Below, piece after piece: positions 29,311-41,991 of a stretch of DNA of 64,000 nucleotides (positions are counted from its first letter, which is position 1; each line of letters opens with the position of its first letter). The notes beneath the pieces were generated by a model that was not told where the DNA came from, made no database searches, and saw nothing but the letters and a program-made list of their open reading frames with translations. The DNA is from Dipylidium caninum (lineage: Eukaryota; Platyhelminthes; Cestoda; Cyclophyllidea; Dipylidiidae): contig QEYB01001638.1 of NCBI GenBank assembly GCA_017562135.1, positions 310,001 to 374,000 on the forward strand, given 5' to 3'. The position numbers and the translations under genes are program-made.

Positions 29311-30227
29311 ATGGCCTCTCAACCGAAGAATCCCCGTACCGATAACGAGGTGTCCGACGCCCCTCCAGGTTAGTCATTTCGTTTCCTCCTTTTGGGTTTC
29401 TTCAGTTTGTTGAGTTACGCAGTCTTTTTGCAGAGGTTGACCACGATATATTAGAAAGTGTGGATTCTGTCCAAGAGGCCATCGACAGCCTCAACAAAAA
29501 GGCTAGTGTCGAAATCCTCAAAGTTGAACAGAAGTTCAACAAACTACGTAAACCACACTACGAACATCGCGCGGAACTTCTCGCAAAAATTCCTAATTTT
29601 TGGCACACCGTCTTTATGAATCATGCTCATCTGCGGAAAGTGATCACGGAAGAGGATCAGAAGGTTCTGGCCTACCTCAGGGCCGTCGAGGTCCAGGAGT
29701 TCGATGACATAACATCTGGTTACAAGATTAACTTCGTAAGTTCTTGAGGATTAATAATCTTTTTAGTACTTCGACGAAAATGACTGGTTTAAGAACGATT
29801 GCATCACCAAGGAATACCACGTCAGTGAAAAGGGTGAACCGACGGCCACAGCAACAAAAATTGAGTGGAAGCCCAATATGGATTTGACTGAGGCGGTCGA
29901 CAATGGGAGGGAGGGGCAAAAGAGAGATTATCCCCACCAGTCTAGTTTTTTCTGTTGGTTTGCTTACGACCGCAACGCAGTCGGCGACATTATTGGCGAC
30001 TATATTAAGGACGAGCTTTGGCCCAATCCTCTTCAGTACTACCTTAATCCTGAAATGGATTCTGAAGACGAGGTGGAGGGTACGTTACCTTCTCTATTCA
30101 CACAAACCCTTCAGAGGATCTCTTAGATGAAGAGGATGACGAAGAAGAGGAAGAAGACGACGATGAGGACGGACAAGAGCTTGCTTATGATGAAGCTGGT
30201 GGGGAGGACGTCGCGAAGTCGACGTAG
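29311..30227 (+). CDS. SET: SET/TAF-I (I2PP2A) histone chaperone, NAP family
   Basis: SET is a nuclear NAP-family histone chaperone, part of the INHAT complex, and an inhibitor of protein phosphatase 2A. Exons 29311-29368, 29434-29735, 29767-30079 and 30115-30227 give 261 aa. Residues about 30-55 match the dimerisation helix (SVQEAIDSLNKKASVEILKV), followed by FNKLRKPHYEHRAELLAKIP and NFWHTVFMNH, then the beta-sheet YFDENDWF and the earmuff segment ending KDELWPNPLQYYL. The last exon is a short acidic tail rich in Asp/Glu, as in the family, but it ends with about 17 less acidic residues. All introns are short (65, 31 and 35 nt). The ATG at 29311 gives a normal short N-terminus; an open frame extends upstream without conservation. 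Confidence 0.93.
29736..29766 (+). other. 31-nt mini-intron in SET
   Basis: GTAAGT donor and TTTTAG acceptor only 31 nt apart, phase 0, between ...YKINF and YFDENDWF. The intron has an in-frame TGA, so retention would truncate the protein within the NAP domain. It is the shortest well-supported intron here. Confidence 0.92.
30080..30114 (+). other. 35-nt mini-intron in SET
   Basis: GTACGT donor and CTTCAG acceptor, phase 1, just before the acidic tail. Excision joins ...DSEDEVE to the Asp/Glu-rich terminal exon in frame. Confidence 0.88.
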
Positions 30228-32111
30228 GCCGGGACCGAATCTATCCCGCATGACTTGGCTTCACAGTCGTGCATTTTCATTAGTCTAATGCATGGGTGGT
30301 TCGTGTTCTGGTATCTTTTATCCCCCGTCTCATAAACTCTGTGTATCGTGCTTTTTGTACAGATCCTCGTTTTTATGAGTGTATAAGCACATTTTAGGTC
30401 CGCTCTGGAGGTTAACAACTACTGTTTTTGCGTCCTCGAAGTTGAACTTGTGATCGTCAGTCTTTTTTGTTACTAAGCCTTCGTGCGCAGCCGCCTGAAG
30501 GGCGCGTTGTCAAGCCTCCATTTCGTGTAGTAAGATTCATGGCGGGGTTGCGCCTTGTTAAGATGGTCCACACAGTCTCAAGCTTCTATGTGGTCAGGTC
30601 ATCCAATGGGTTATTTGTGGTGGTGTCTGGAGTAATGTACCGCAGTCGGTGGTGGGTTTGGGTTCGGTCTCCACTGCTTTGTTGCTTCGATTGGCTGCGG
30701 GGCCACGCTGGTTTGTCGCAGTCCGCTCGGTGTTGCGACCGCAACTGCTGGCGGGAGGGGGGGGGGCGCTCGCGCTATGGATGCCTCGGTCACTGACTTC
30801 CCCGGTTAGGAAAGCGCCGTCTGTTGCCATGCGTTCTTCGGTTAGGTAACTTTCCGATTCCCCCGCTGGTCGTCTGCTCCGTCGTGATGGTGCGAGTCAT
30901 CGGTCTACGGGGCAAGCCGTCGGTTCGGCTATGGAAGACAGGCTTGCGGCTGCGCTTGCTCGCCGGCTCTGTGGTGTGCGCTGGACTCTGCCACGCATTG
31001 GTTTCTCCGGCGGGCGCGCGCTTCCGGTCCCCAAAATTGCTGCAGCTCCGTTGGTGGCGAGGCATTCGCTTGGACATGAGCGAAGCGCTTTGTTAGAAGT
31101 CTGGGGGATGTGTTGGCCTGTCGTCGCGGTTCCTCCAGGGGGTGGGTCTAGCTTTTTGGCGCACTGGGAGTGGACACCGCTTTACGCTCACGACGACGGA
31201 TAAGGTTGCCTCTATTGACCGGAATGGGGCAGGCTGTTTGGTAAAAGTCAAGGCGTGGGTCTTGGCGATTCAGAGCTCCTAAATGGGTACCAATTCTGCG
31301 AGTGGTAGTCTGGAAAGCTAACTGAAAGGCAGAACTCAGATTGTTGGTCTGTGGTGGTGCCTAATGTGGTTCACTCGGGGGATTACTTGGGTTCTCCGTT
31401 GTGAGCCCCATAAATGCGAAATCTAGTTTGAATGTCACGCCAAATTCGATGGGGTTCTGTTTCCCCTAATGATCTAAAAGTGACAGCAAGGAGGTCTCGT
31501 TATAATCTTATGAGGCAGAGGAAATTAAGCAATGCGAGTTACGAATGCACAGTTGACGTACAGATTTAGGAGGTGGGCCGAGCTTTGTTGTTGAAGAGTT
31601 AAACATGGATAAAACAGACGAGGGGCCAAAACACTTGCCGAAGACAGTTGCGCAGCTCTTATCAGGAGGTTAGAAAACGGGGTGCCTACTCGCAGCGTAG
31701 ACACCGCGGCAGGGAGATTTTGGGTGCGCATTAGAATTCAGCCAGTTTCATATAAATTTCTGGTCGGGTGTAAAACCTGATCTGACCATATCTATCCAAG
31801 TTTACTTGAATTGTGTGGATATCTGCCAATTTGATTAGCGTTTCAGGACAATCATATGGCTCAATATTTAGTCGCCACTACAACCCCCAAATGAAGCGCA
31901 AAATTAGTGAAAAGCTTAGGTGAATAGTGGATAAGAGGAATCTGTGCGATGTTTGACAATTAAGTCACGATGTATACGCGTACACGGTCAAAGGTTGTGC
32001 ATTAAAGTTATAAACTGCGCGGAACTCACGCAAAATTGCTAGGAGATCGGTGTGCGTTTGTGTGTGTCTATCACACTGGCAAGAGGGTACGCGCACACGC
32101 ACATATACACA

Positions 32112-32158
<47 letters not shown>

Positions 32159-33944
32159 CGGTCCGTGCCTATCTGTGCTGCTGAGTGACAACGGGTGGTG
32201 CGGCTTTAGCGCAAAAAACCCACGCCGTTTTCCGGTTGGTCCGTCAAGCCCCGAGTCGTTTGTTTATGCCTGCAGCTGATTGGCCTGCAGGGGTGCAGTT
32301 GTCACAGTAACTAGCGCATGTGTATTTGCTAGGCCTTTATGGATCGAAGGCTAGGTGGTTAGGGCTTTAGATACCTCCGAGCCGAACCAATAACAGCATA
32401 ACAGTGTCGAAGACCTAGTTCTCCCGTGGAAATTCAATTATTTTTACTGTAACGTATTTAGTCATGAAAGTTATTATTGATACCGGAGTTGAGGTCACTT
32501 TTCTCTATTTTCGTTTTGAAGTAATCATTCAATGTGGCCCGAAGGCAAAGGAAAACAATTAAGGCATCACCCTGACATTCCGGTCTTGATTGTGAATAAG
32601 CAGTCCGATGGAATGCGCTATTTTACACGGCGTGCGACTAATCACGATAGGTAAATGCAACTAATAATGGTTTGGCAGTTGACCAAAAGGCTACAAACGG
32701 GCATGAAGATACGTTTGATTGAGAATAATTTTAAGAAGTGTGGCTGAGACAACATTTGCAAGAAACTAAACGTGTCAATGCTTCAGAAACATCGTTTGGG
32801 GAGATTCGAAACCCACTAACGACTAAAACGTGACTTGCCGGATGCCATGAGTCGTTTAATAGTGAGGACGTAAATGCGTGCCACTTGGATACGCAGTTAA
32901 GGCACAGTGAATATTTTGTTAGCAGCAATGCATTTTTTCTCTAACCTCCTTATGAAGCTACAGGTTTCCTTCATTTACCTTGTTCGTTTACGCTCGAAGG
33001 ACGTATCCTTCGAAATCTCTCAAAACTACAGAAAGTTCAGTCTGGGCAGCTTTGCGTATGCCTTCTGTCTGTTACTAGTACCCTGTGGTGCAGGCATAAC
33101 AAGGAACGCCGCCAGCTCACAGTTTAACGTGGAGGATCAGCCACCCCACCTCTAAATGCGATTGGCAACGCAAGTGCCCCCAAACACTGCGTTGGAACAG
33201 CGGTTTAAATCTACCAATCTTTCACAGAAAACTCTATCTCAGCTCCACCCGTCTTGTGTGACCACGTCCCGGCGATTCAGTCCTTGTGCACACGAAAATA
33301 GCCTAGCTAAACTCCGTGGTAATCGTAGCGGAGCTCAACCACACTTTAATGTCCATGCTACTCGGTGCCTACGTTTGAGAAAACGGCCGCAGATGCCTTA
33401 TCAGGATCAGGAAAATACGATTTGCAAACAACTGGGTCCAAGCTAGTTTGGCGAGGACCCCTACTATTCACTTAAGCTAACACCTTCGCCAAATAACTGG
33501 AAAGAAAGAAATAAATAACTGTGAAGACCAACAAGAGGGTAGATAAGGGATGCGGAGAATTTATAACAAAGAACCGATGTTGTATTTTAGAACAAGTAAA
33601 CCAATACCACTAGTCAATTTCAGTAGAAAGTATTTACTCGACGGTACGGTAAAAAGGGTTAAAAAAACTTAGGAATGGGTAGAGAGCGTACAAAGTGGGA
33701 GAGAAATAACTGAAAAGCAAAACTATCTCAACCCTGGCGGAGTGGGGGAAAATTGTCAAACAAAATAAGGCAATAAAATTCACATTCCACTAACGACATC
33801 GTCCTCCACTTTCGCCAAGGCCTCACGTGTCCGCAAATCGGCCTAAGGGAAAAAGTTAAAAATATTCAAATCAAGTAGTGCAAAATATACAACTGAATGA
33901 TTGGAAGTAACGGAGATCTAAAAGGATGAAAATGTCATGTACAC
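30228..33944. other. Intergenic region with a GC-rich block and CA repeat
   Basis: About 30470-31250 is distinctly GC-rich compared with its surroundings and has overlapping open frames on both strands, none with a recognised domain. The remainder is mixed sequence with a CA microsatellite at 32096-32157. Two adjoining frames at 32907-33446 show nothing recognisable. The left part should include the SET 3' untranslated region. Confidence 0.5.
32096..32157. repeat. CA/TG dinucleotide microsatellite
   Basis: About 60 bp, mostly uninterrupted CA units (from 32116) after a short imperfect lead-in of GCGCAC and ACATAC. Confidence 0.95.
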
Positions 33945-36283
33945 TCAAAAAGCAAAAAAAGGTCTCATAAGAGGCCACGAGGAAATGACATCACATCTCT
34001 GCAAACAAATTTCTAAAGAGAAACAAGAGTCCAGGCTTGCCTGCCGTGTAGGCTCTGGAATCCGATAAATGGAGCACCGTAAAGTGATTTCTACAGCCGT
34101 TTGAAGGGTGATCATGTGTCCAGGTGAGACAAAAACTGGTTTTGATGAAGACCCAGTGAGGAGAGCCTGATGGTAAGTATACAATTTTTTCACATCTGCT
34201 AACACAAGTAGTAATCTCGAAACGCTCTCTATGCTATACAAGTACATACGACGAAGAAATAAATAAAAAGAAACTGATTGATCAAGTTGATTACCAAGGT
34301 AATTCACAAGACATGTCTATGAATGAAATAGTCTTTAACTATCGCTAAGAACGGCAGTAAATAAGGCCTTACAGCGCCATCTATTGATCCATTTGTACCA
34401 AAAAGATCGAGTTTTTCTCCCCTTTTCAAGTGCTTTACACGCTGGAAGAAAAGTAACAAAAAATAGATAAACTTCAGATCATAAATTACGGAATACTGCC
34501 AGATGGTCAATAAAAAGTCGAATAAACGTATAAAAACTAGTTAGTTAGTACGATTTATTCAGAAATGAAAGACGCCAAATGCCGCGTGTATGAACACTCA
34601 CTGTCTATGCACAATTTTTCGTTAAAACCACTTGTGGAAGTAGTATACAGGCAATACATAAATCAGCCCTTGTGCCAAATTTATTTTGGTTAAAATTTAA
34701 AATGAGATTGTAAGCAGCATATGGACGTCTTTGATACAAAGAAATATCTCTTCGTTTATTTCCAAGCAGTTCTCACTAGCCTCTAACTAGTCGAATTTGG
34801 GTTAAGAGAAGAGAATGAGCAACATGACTGAACACCGGTGGCGGATACAATAATGATTGAGCATTACATTGTCTTAATTTCCAGCAGAAAAACCCTTGAT
34901 CTCTCAGTTACCTTCTACTAAGAGGCAATCTCGTGAGTGATGTAGCTGCTTTAATTATTGGCTACGCAAAAAAACGCTTCGTTATAAAACCCTATTCTTT
35001 ACACGAATAACTAGATTATCAAGTCTTAAAAAATGGACATCCATTTTATGAGTAGCGTATCAACCATTATAAATAAAGTGGTGAATAATGAATATCAAAG
35101 AGGAACCCGCAAAATGAGATGTTTTTGCAAAGCCCCGTTGGCATCCGGTGGCAGGTGATTGGCTGCCGATTCGATAAGAGGTAGATTTTTAGCCACACCA
35201 AAGACGGGTCGATCCAACAGTACGCCAAGATGACAGGCGGCGCCAAAGCGACGGGGATGCAGCGTACCATTGCCGTCTACCATGAAGACATCTGGGACGA
35301 GGGCCGCATGACGGGCCTCGAATGCGCGCACAGCGTACACACAGGCAGGCACCTCGCGGAAAGCGAGAAAGTTTGGTATGTAGGGTACCTCCACCGACAC
35401 GCGAAAACAGTCTATCCCGAGCGTTTTACACTAAAGACAAAAGGATCCCGAGTTTCACACAAAGATGGTTAGTAAGACGCGATTATGGCTACCAGCGGAT
35501 TGTGTAACAATGATTCAGGCTTTTAATAAAGGATAAACTAGGCATCGAGTATTAGGCTTTCCCGAAAATCTCATAAAAGACGGTTCGCAAAAAAATCAAA
35601 CAGCACAGTGTCCAAAAATCATCTACCATACATTGCGAGTCAGAACCTAATGGGGAACAATTTACGTTCAATTTCTTTAGAATGATTGGAAAGCCTACTA
35701 ATTTGATGAATCGCCTTTTGCAAGTTAGCAAATAATTTTCTAACGAATTAGCGATGTTAGAGGAAGGTAGATTACTTACCGACAACTAATAGCGCAAAAA
35801 AGTAACTCTCTCGCCAGACACTGACAAATTATTGAGAAATGAGGTTTTTGAATAGCTAGAGACTATATACTCCCATTGTTAATTTTTTAGTAACAAAATT
35901 TTGGTATTATTATATGAAAATCATCCCAACTATACTATCGCAACAACCCTCACACATATGGCGAATTCTGAGAAATAAAAATGAGACCTATAATTGGCTT
36001 CACATTTGTTTCCGATAGAGGATCGCTGATTTGCACCACAGAAACACCAACAAAGGCTAGAGAGGAATCTCGTGCAGAGTACGAAATGTCAAGGCCTCCT
36101 ATGAGCAAAGTTCCATTATGCAATTTCTCCAATATTTCCGGAGAATCTTCCAAAACGCATTTTTGTTTTAGTTTCTGCTGTTCTCTAAAATTATAAAGTA
36201 AAAAATAATACGAACAAAGTAATAACGCGTAGATTTAGTAGACAGTACGGTCTTAAAAAATGATAGTCGGAAGAAGTAGCCAT
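33945..36283 (-). CDS. ENDOV: Endonuclease V (inosine-specific)
   Basis: Endonuclease V cuts one nucleotide 3' of deoxyinosine in DNA; the animal enzyme acts mainly on inosine-containing RNA. Minus-strand exons: 36283-36249 (tentative), 36184-35988, 35411-35107, 34441-34373 and 34166-33945, in phase, about 275 aa (human 282). Conserved features: metal-binding Asp44 in IGGLDISY, the PYIPNFLAFREVP strand-separating wedge at 87-99, Asp123 in VDGNGTLHPRRFG, then CHLGVLLDRPVFGVAKNLP, FVSPGHMITLQTAV and YRIPEPTRQA near the C-terminus. These cover the known active-site positions, so the enzyme should be functional. The first exon codes only about 11 residues, has a weak donor (GTACTG) and lacks the tryptophan seen in human; it could lie elsewhere. 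Confidence 0.9.
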
Positions 36284-38230
36284 GGAAGGAATGCATACAA
36301 GCAGTGGAAACAACACATAATGGGCCAAAAAAACGCAGATTCGAAGAATGTAACCAGAAAAATAAGAGTTACAGTAGGGGGAAACCAAAGTTAAGGGAAT
36401 ATATGTACTCGACCCAAGTTTCTTGGAAGTTCTCCATAAGGTATTGAGGTGTTGAACTCGAAAATCAGGCAGATTGTGGAAACTAAAATCTGGTTACATT
36501 CATACCAAATTTGATGGAGTGGGAGTAATATCAAGAGGATATCATCGGCATATATGACGCTGAAGTCGAACGATGCTTGTGATCACACGTCTGTTTAAAA
36601 TTCTCGGACAAGTATCCTATGCTTCAAAGATACTTAAAACAAATTACGGTAGGCCGTTAAATTTGTTGGTGGATGAGCTAATAAGTGCATTGCAATGATA
36701 AAATATATATACTTTGTTGATTTATAGACATTTGAGCGTTCATAGGCAAATAGACAAGCATGTAACAACTTAGTTCATCACATGATTTGCGCGAGAGAGA
36801 AAAAGAATTTACCCGCCTCATTAGAATAGGTTTCATGGTGTCGTTATTTCGGTTATTATTTGCGCTATTTTCGCCTCTAACAACTCTCAATCTACTGCGG
36901 ATAGGATTTGTTTTGCGATCACACAATCTTCTTTGAGATTATTCCCATTCGAGAAAATCTCTGTAGGCACAGTGATCTCACTTTTGAAGATGGTTGTGAA
37001 CCTTTAGTTACCGGAATTTTTCTTGTTTTTATTCGTTTATCCGCAAGCATTATCTCCTCATCGACGTCAACAATTTTATAAATACGTATGACATCTTCTA
37101 TACACAGTGAGGACCTACGGCTTACCCGCAAGAACCTTAAATGCAAATTCTGCCACACGATCGATTATAATTATAGTGATTGACATGCAACGGGGGGTAA
37201 AATTTTTTGTGGACATTTTCTAACACTGTCTTCACACTCTACACTATCTTATGCTAACAGAGAAGAACCTGAAAAACCACATATCTTTAGTAGTTAAGGC
37301 AGCAGATGTAGGGGTTTCACTTATTTATTAAAAGATGAATTTGCAAAAAGACTAACGAGTAATTTTAAAACCACATTCCTTTATGGTATCCAGAATACTA
37401 GAGTACTAATTAGGTTGATCTGTTCTGTCGACCTAAGTTGTGCGTAGGTATTTTGCCAAATTCCATTGTGAGTGACCATTAAGGTATGATCAAGTTCAAG
37501 AGAATATATTTTTAGCTGCCTGCGGTCTGGCTAAAGCAGAGCAAGGAATACCAAACATCTGAGTTAGTGAGAGTGGCCTCTTTCACTCACATAAGATTCG
37601 CACTACAATTATATCGCCTAATTCAACCCCCCAGGTGAAAGATTTACGAGCGTAGCTTTAATTGATGGTACCCTTAGTCTAATTTTTGGGAACGTTGGGA
37701 GGGCAAACTTAAAGCGCAGAACGCAACAACAGTTGGGAAAAAGCAAGGTCAATTCTGCGCAATTTTCATACAGTCGTGGTGTCGCGGGCCACGCGGGAGC
37801 TAAGATTAAAGATTTTTGGGCCAAGAAGCTGATTGTCATCTGATCAAGTTATGGAAAAGACATTTTGTTAAGGTCTTCGGTTATATATAATTACAAGTAT
37901 AATTTGAAATATAAACATCCAAGTGTTTCTTCAAATGATACACTTTGATGGAACATAGAAAGGCACGAGTTGGTTTCAGTTTGTCTCTGTCCCTCTGTGC
38001 GCCAATGGGAAGGATGGAGGGGTGGAGGAAGGGCTGGTGAGAAAATATCAATTATTGCGGGGGCAGAGACGCACCAACAGGGAGGAGGACAAAGCGTTCA
38101 TTGGTCGCTTTCTTAAACTAAAATATAAATGCGAGCGACGATGCTGAATCATCACTCGGCCTCTGGTGTGAATAGGTCATAGGTGTTATTGGTGAGAGGG
38201 GAGTGATGCAGTAAGGTGTATACAAGAGGA
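36284..38230. other. Intergenic DNA between endonuclease V and the Delta-like gene
   Basis: No recognised gene. An open frame on the minus strand at 36919-37158 has a charged, fairly hydrophilic translation but no known motif or clear splice partners. The Delta-like 3' untranslated region is expected at the right end. Confidence 0.5.
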
Positions 38231-41200
38231 TCATATTCGGGCAGAGGTTGAAGAATCCATTTTATATTCCCTGCTACTATTACTGCAACCGACACCGCTG
38301 TTGCTACCGCCGCTACTTCTCTGGAAATCGGTGAGTTTTGTCCCAGTCACTGTAGACTGTGTCAGCGCTTTGGGGCGACGTCCTGCACAGTCTTTGTACC
38401 TCCTGTCATCCCCACTACTGCAGCAACCGTTGTTGTTGAGGGTTGCGAACTGTTTCCGTTTTGGAACACTAGGATATAGACTCGGCGCCACGTCACTTGG
38501 CCTCAATATTGCGTAAACGATGGTGTCTTTGCGCCTAACGAAAACACAAAGACTTTCCTAGCGGTATGATAAGAGCCTACCTTCAAAGTAAGTATGCCTG
38601 GCAGCACCTGGCGCTTACAGCAAAAATTCGCGCCTACCATAAGAGTGATTTTGAACTTTTAACGAATTTTTGATGTGCACTGATTCACACTTGCCCCTTT
38701 AGGAGGATATTAGACTCACCTGTTGCCATCGTCACCGAGTGTGGCGTAGCTCAAATCGGAAGGTAAGTTGACGAAACGCTGACCAGGAAATGTTGTCTGT
38801 GGGCCAAAAGGATAAAGGACTGGTCGAAGGAAAGGGGGTGGATACGCAATAATCGAGCTGATCCTGGAAGGTCGCGGTGGTAGCGTGGGGACACCAGAGT
38901 CCTCATATCTACCGGGAGTTTCGTAAGTAGATGTGGTAGAAAGGGGAGTAGAGTAGGAACGGCTCGACGGAGCCTCAGCATACCGCTGCTGGTGGTACAC
39001 AGAAGATTCTGAGGATTTAATTTTTTCATCTCCCTTATATTTGGGGTAGAGGGAAAGCTTTGGCAGCGCACTCTCCTTCGGACGAATAGAATTAAGAGGT
39101 TCGTAAACTGACCAGACTGTCGAAGTTTCAGAGGCATAGCCATTCATGTCTTCTTCAAGTTGGAGTTTTGAGGAAAATTTTTGCGGAGGCTGCTTTCTCT
39201 TGGATTGGTTCTTTTCACGACGCCATAAGCAGGCCGCCATAAAAAGACACACAGCGACGGCTAGGACAAGACCAGAGAGTGCAACCGCGACCGGGATTCC
39301 GATTGTGAGACTAAGGAAAGAAGGCTGCAAGTGGACCAATACAATGTTGTTCTTATCGGAGGTTAAAGGCTTTGCAGTCGAAGGCAGGCTAGAGTTTGAT
39401 GTCAGAGGGTCAGATTGTTTTTCAGAACCACCAGAGCTCACTGGTGAGCATCTGAAGGCGTCATCCTTAGCTCTATAGCAAGTGGAACCTTTTGGACAAG
39501 TGTCAGGTGGACATTCAACTTCCCGATTCTCACACCAGATTCCGGAGAATCCAGCTGGACAGATACATCGGTAACTGCTGATAAGATCTTCGCAAAATGC
39601 TCCTTCAAGGTAAAATTAAAAGGCCCGTCGATTAAAACTCCAACAAGTTGAATAGATTACAAACTTAAGAGGCAGAACTTGCCATTTTGACACGGTTTTG
39701 AGGCACAGTCGTCAATGTTGACCTCACAATTATTCCCAGCGTAGCCAGGTGGACAAGTACAGTAGAACTGTCGACCGTTTTTCGGACGGGCAAGGGGATG
39801 ACAAACTGAGTTGGCGGCTTGACAAGGATTGTCGGAACAAACTGTCTGGTTGAATTCACACAAACTGCCGTAGTAGCCTTTGGGACAAAGGCAGCGACTC
39901 TGAAGTGAGCGTCATAGAGTTACCCTACTTATTTGATTTGAGTAAGATTATTCCGGTGCTAACTACTCACCTGTCCATCCATGTGATGCGTGCATTGGCC
40001 GCCGTTTTGACAGCCGTGAGTAAGGCAATCGAGTTGCATCATCTCGCAATGGTCGCCTCGATAACCCGGAGCGCAGACACATCGGTATGGTTGACCATTG
40101 GGACTCCGCACGTTCTCACATTTCCCATTATTCTTACAAACGCCCTCATTATTTTGGCAAAATTGAAGATCTGAAAGGGGAGTAAAAAGCGTGTCATCAG
40201 AGCAATTTATATCCACCACTAAGGGCGAATGAAACAACAGCGGTCATGTGCAATTAGCTTACCGATATCGCAGAGCATCCACCCCATCCATCCTCGCAAG
40301 AGCATGTGAAAGGGAGTTTTCTGCCTGTCTCGCGGTCCACGGAACAGGAGCCGTGTTTACAGCCGGGGTAGACTTGACAGACGCTGCAATCCTCCCCGGT
40401 CCAACCCTGGTGACATCTAAGCTCGGAAAAGGATAGATGGGCTTAGTAAAGCTATCACTCTTAATAGCTCTCCCCGAGGGAGCATTTAAATGAGTTAAAG
40501 AACCGTTCAAAATCAAATTAATCCTTTACCAGTTTCATGCAGAATGGACAATTTTACCTCTTCAAGGGGTTATTCTGAAAATTCCGAGAGAATAAAGGTG
40601 AATTAATCACTCATTCCTCACCTGCAAATGTTGGGCTCGACGCAATCACCGTTTTGGCATCCTTTGGTGCATATCGCTGAAAAATAAACGGAAGTGCGTA
40701 TAAATGATAAAGAACTCCATTTTGAAGGTGGAAATTTCGAAGAATAAACGGGGTGTAGGCGGCTCGTCAGATTAGACAAGAAGAAGATCTTAACCACCCG
40801 AACCGCGAGATTGGTCTTACGTGTGTCACAATGCTGACCCCTGTAGCCTCGAGGGCACTGGACGTCCTCCTGCTCGCGCTCCGGCGATTCCGGTCGGGGG
40901 CTCTCTATTTCATACTCATGTTCGCAGAGAGGGCCGAAGAATCGGGGCATACACTTGAAAGTGAACGTTGTGAGGACGTTGAGTCCGATTCCACGTGGTG
41001 TGGTCGCCACTGACGGGTGAGTTTTCCTGTATCCGTTTGGTGAACGGCTCCCGAAAGACTTCACTTTCCAGTGATGGTGGGAGGTGAAGTTGATTTCATT
41101 TGAAGGCAGTCGGAATAGTAATTTTGATAGGTCTGTGCGTAGAAGGGATGAAGGTGGTGGACAATTCGGTTTATGGCATAGAAGGACGATGAAAGTGGCA

Positions 41201-41991
41201 TGGATTCTTACCATCCTCGGAGGAGTGATGGAGAACATCCAGAATAAGCGTAAAATTTTCCTAAAATGGGCAAAGACTATCCTTAGTTGATAGCGTTTCT
41301 TATAATACATTTTGATCGAGCACAATAATTTACATGCCAAGTTGTTGGGACCGGAAAGCTGATGTTGACTAGAGGCTTTTGTAACCGCGTGAGGGGCAGA
41401 GGAACAACTTTGCTGCCGAGAGGGCACTCGGGCTGCCTGTCAGCGCTCCAGACGCGCTGGTATTCGTCAAGACAGACCTGTAGCATCGAAAGAAGACGTG
41501 GCGGTGAGGACCAGGAATAAGGTGCATGCGAGTAGTGGGAGAGCTAAAGGGGAGATCCCGGGACTCACCCTTATGAGAAATTGGCATTTGGCGAGACAGG
41601 CGGTGAAAGATCGGTCAGCATCCGTGTCGTCTTGCTGAGAACAGCACTTGTCGGCTGGAAAGTTCTCATCCAGTTGGAACTTCTCGACACGCATTTCAAA
41701 TATTCCACCTCCCGCCACAAGCGTCTAAATCAACACAGAGTCAAACTTTGAGGATTTCCTCGTAGCAAAAGTTTTGTAGTGTAGTGAGACGGGCGGGGCG
41801 CGGGAAAAGATTGTCTCACCACTTACCTCAAAACGTGTGAACGAAAAAATGATAGTAACAAGATCGAAATTTCTAAGTCCCCGCCGCCCCCTCCCACTTG
41901 ATGACTGACAGTCTGAGCAGAGGCATCGAGGAGCGGTTTTAAAGTTTGCCACCCCAGTGCCGATATTCCACGCAGAGCATGCTGCCCTCAT
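38231..41991 (-). CDS. Delta-like (DSL family) transmembrane Notch ligand
   Basis: Delta ligands activate Notch on neighbouring cells. Eleven minus-strand exons: 41991-41827, 41724-41569, 41477-41334, 41260-41212, 41132-40821, 40676-40622, 40416-40262, 40170-39971, 39899-39683, 39602-38720, 38534-38231; all phases fit, total 879 aa. Order: hydrophobic N-terminal segment near 43-52, MNNL domain (GIFEMRVEKF, CQFLIRVCLDEY), an ENFTLILDVLH strand, DSL domain at about 230-273, six EGF repeats plus a partial seventh at about 277-536, one membrane helix at about 581-611 followed by WRREK, and an intracellular tail of about 268 residues with PTLPPRPSR and Ser/Tyr-rich stretches. The DSL domain has only four cysteines rather than six. 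With six EGF repeats and no Cys-rich or VWC domain it is Delta rather than Jagged/Serrate. The first exon is the least certain. Confidence 0.93.
39603..39682 (-). other. GC-AG intron in the Delta-like gene
   Basis: The exon ends ...CQN plus G and the intron begins GCAAGT, with acceptor TTGAAG, 80 nt. Only this junction rebuilds a normal EGF repeat (CQNGAFCEDLISSYRC); the nearby GT leaves an aberrant one. Confidence 0.88.

Noticed and set aside
36919..37158. Minus-strand frame considered as endonuclease V first exon
   Set aside because: It ends at a stop, offers no donor of the required phase 2, and lacks similarity to the family N-terminus.
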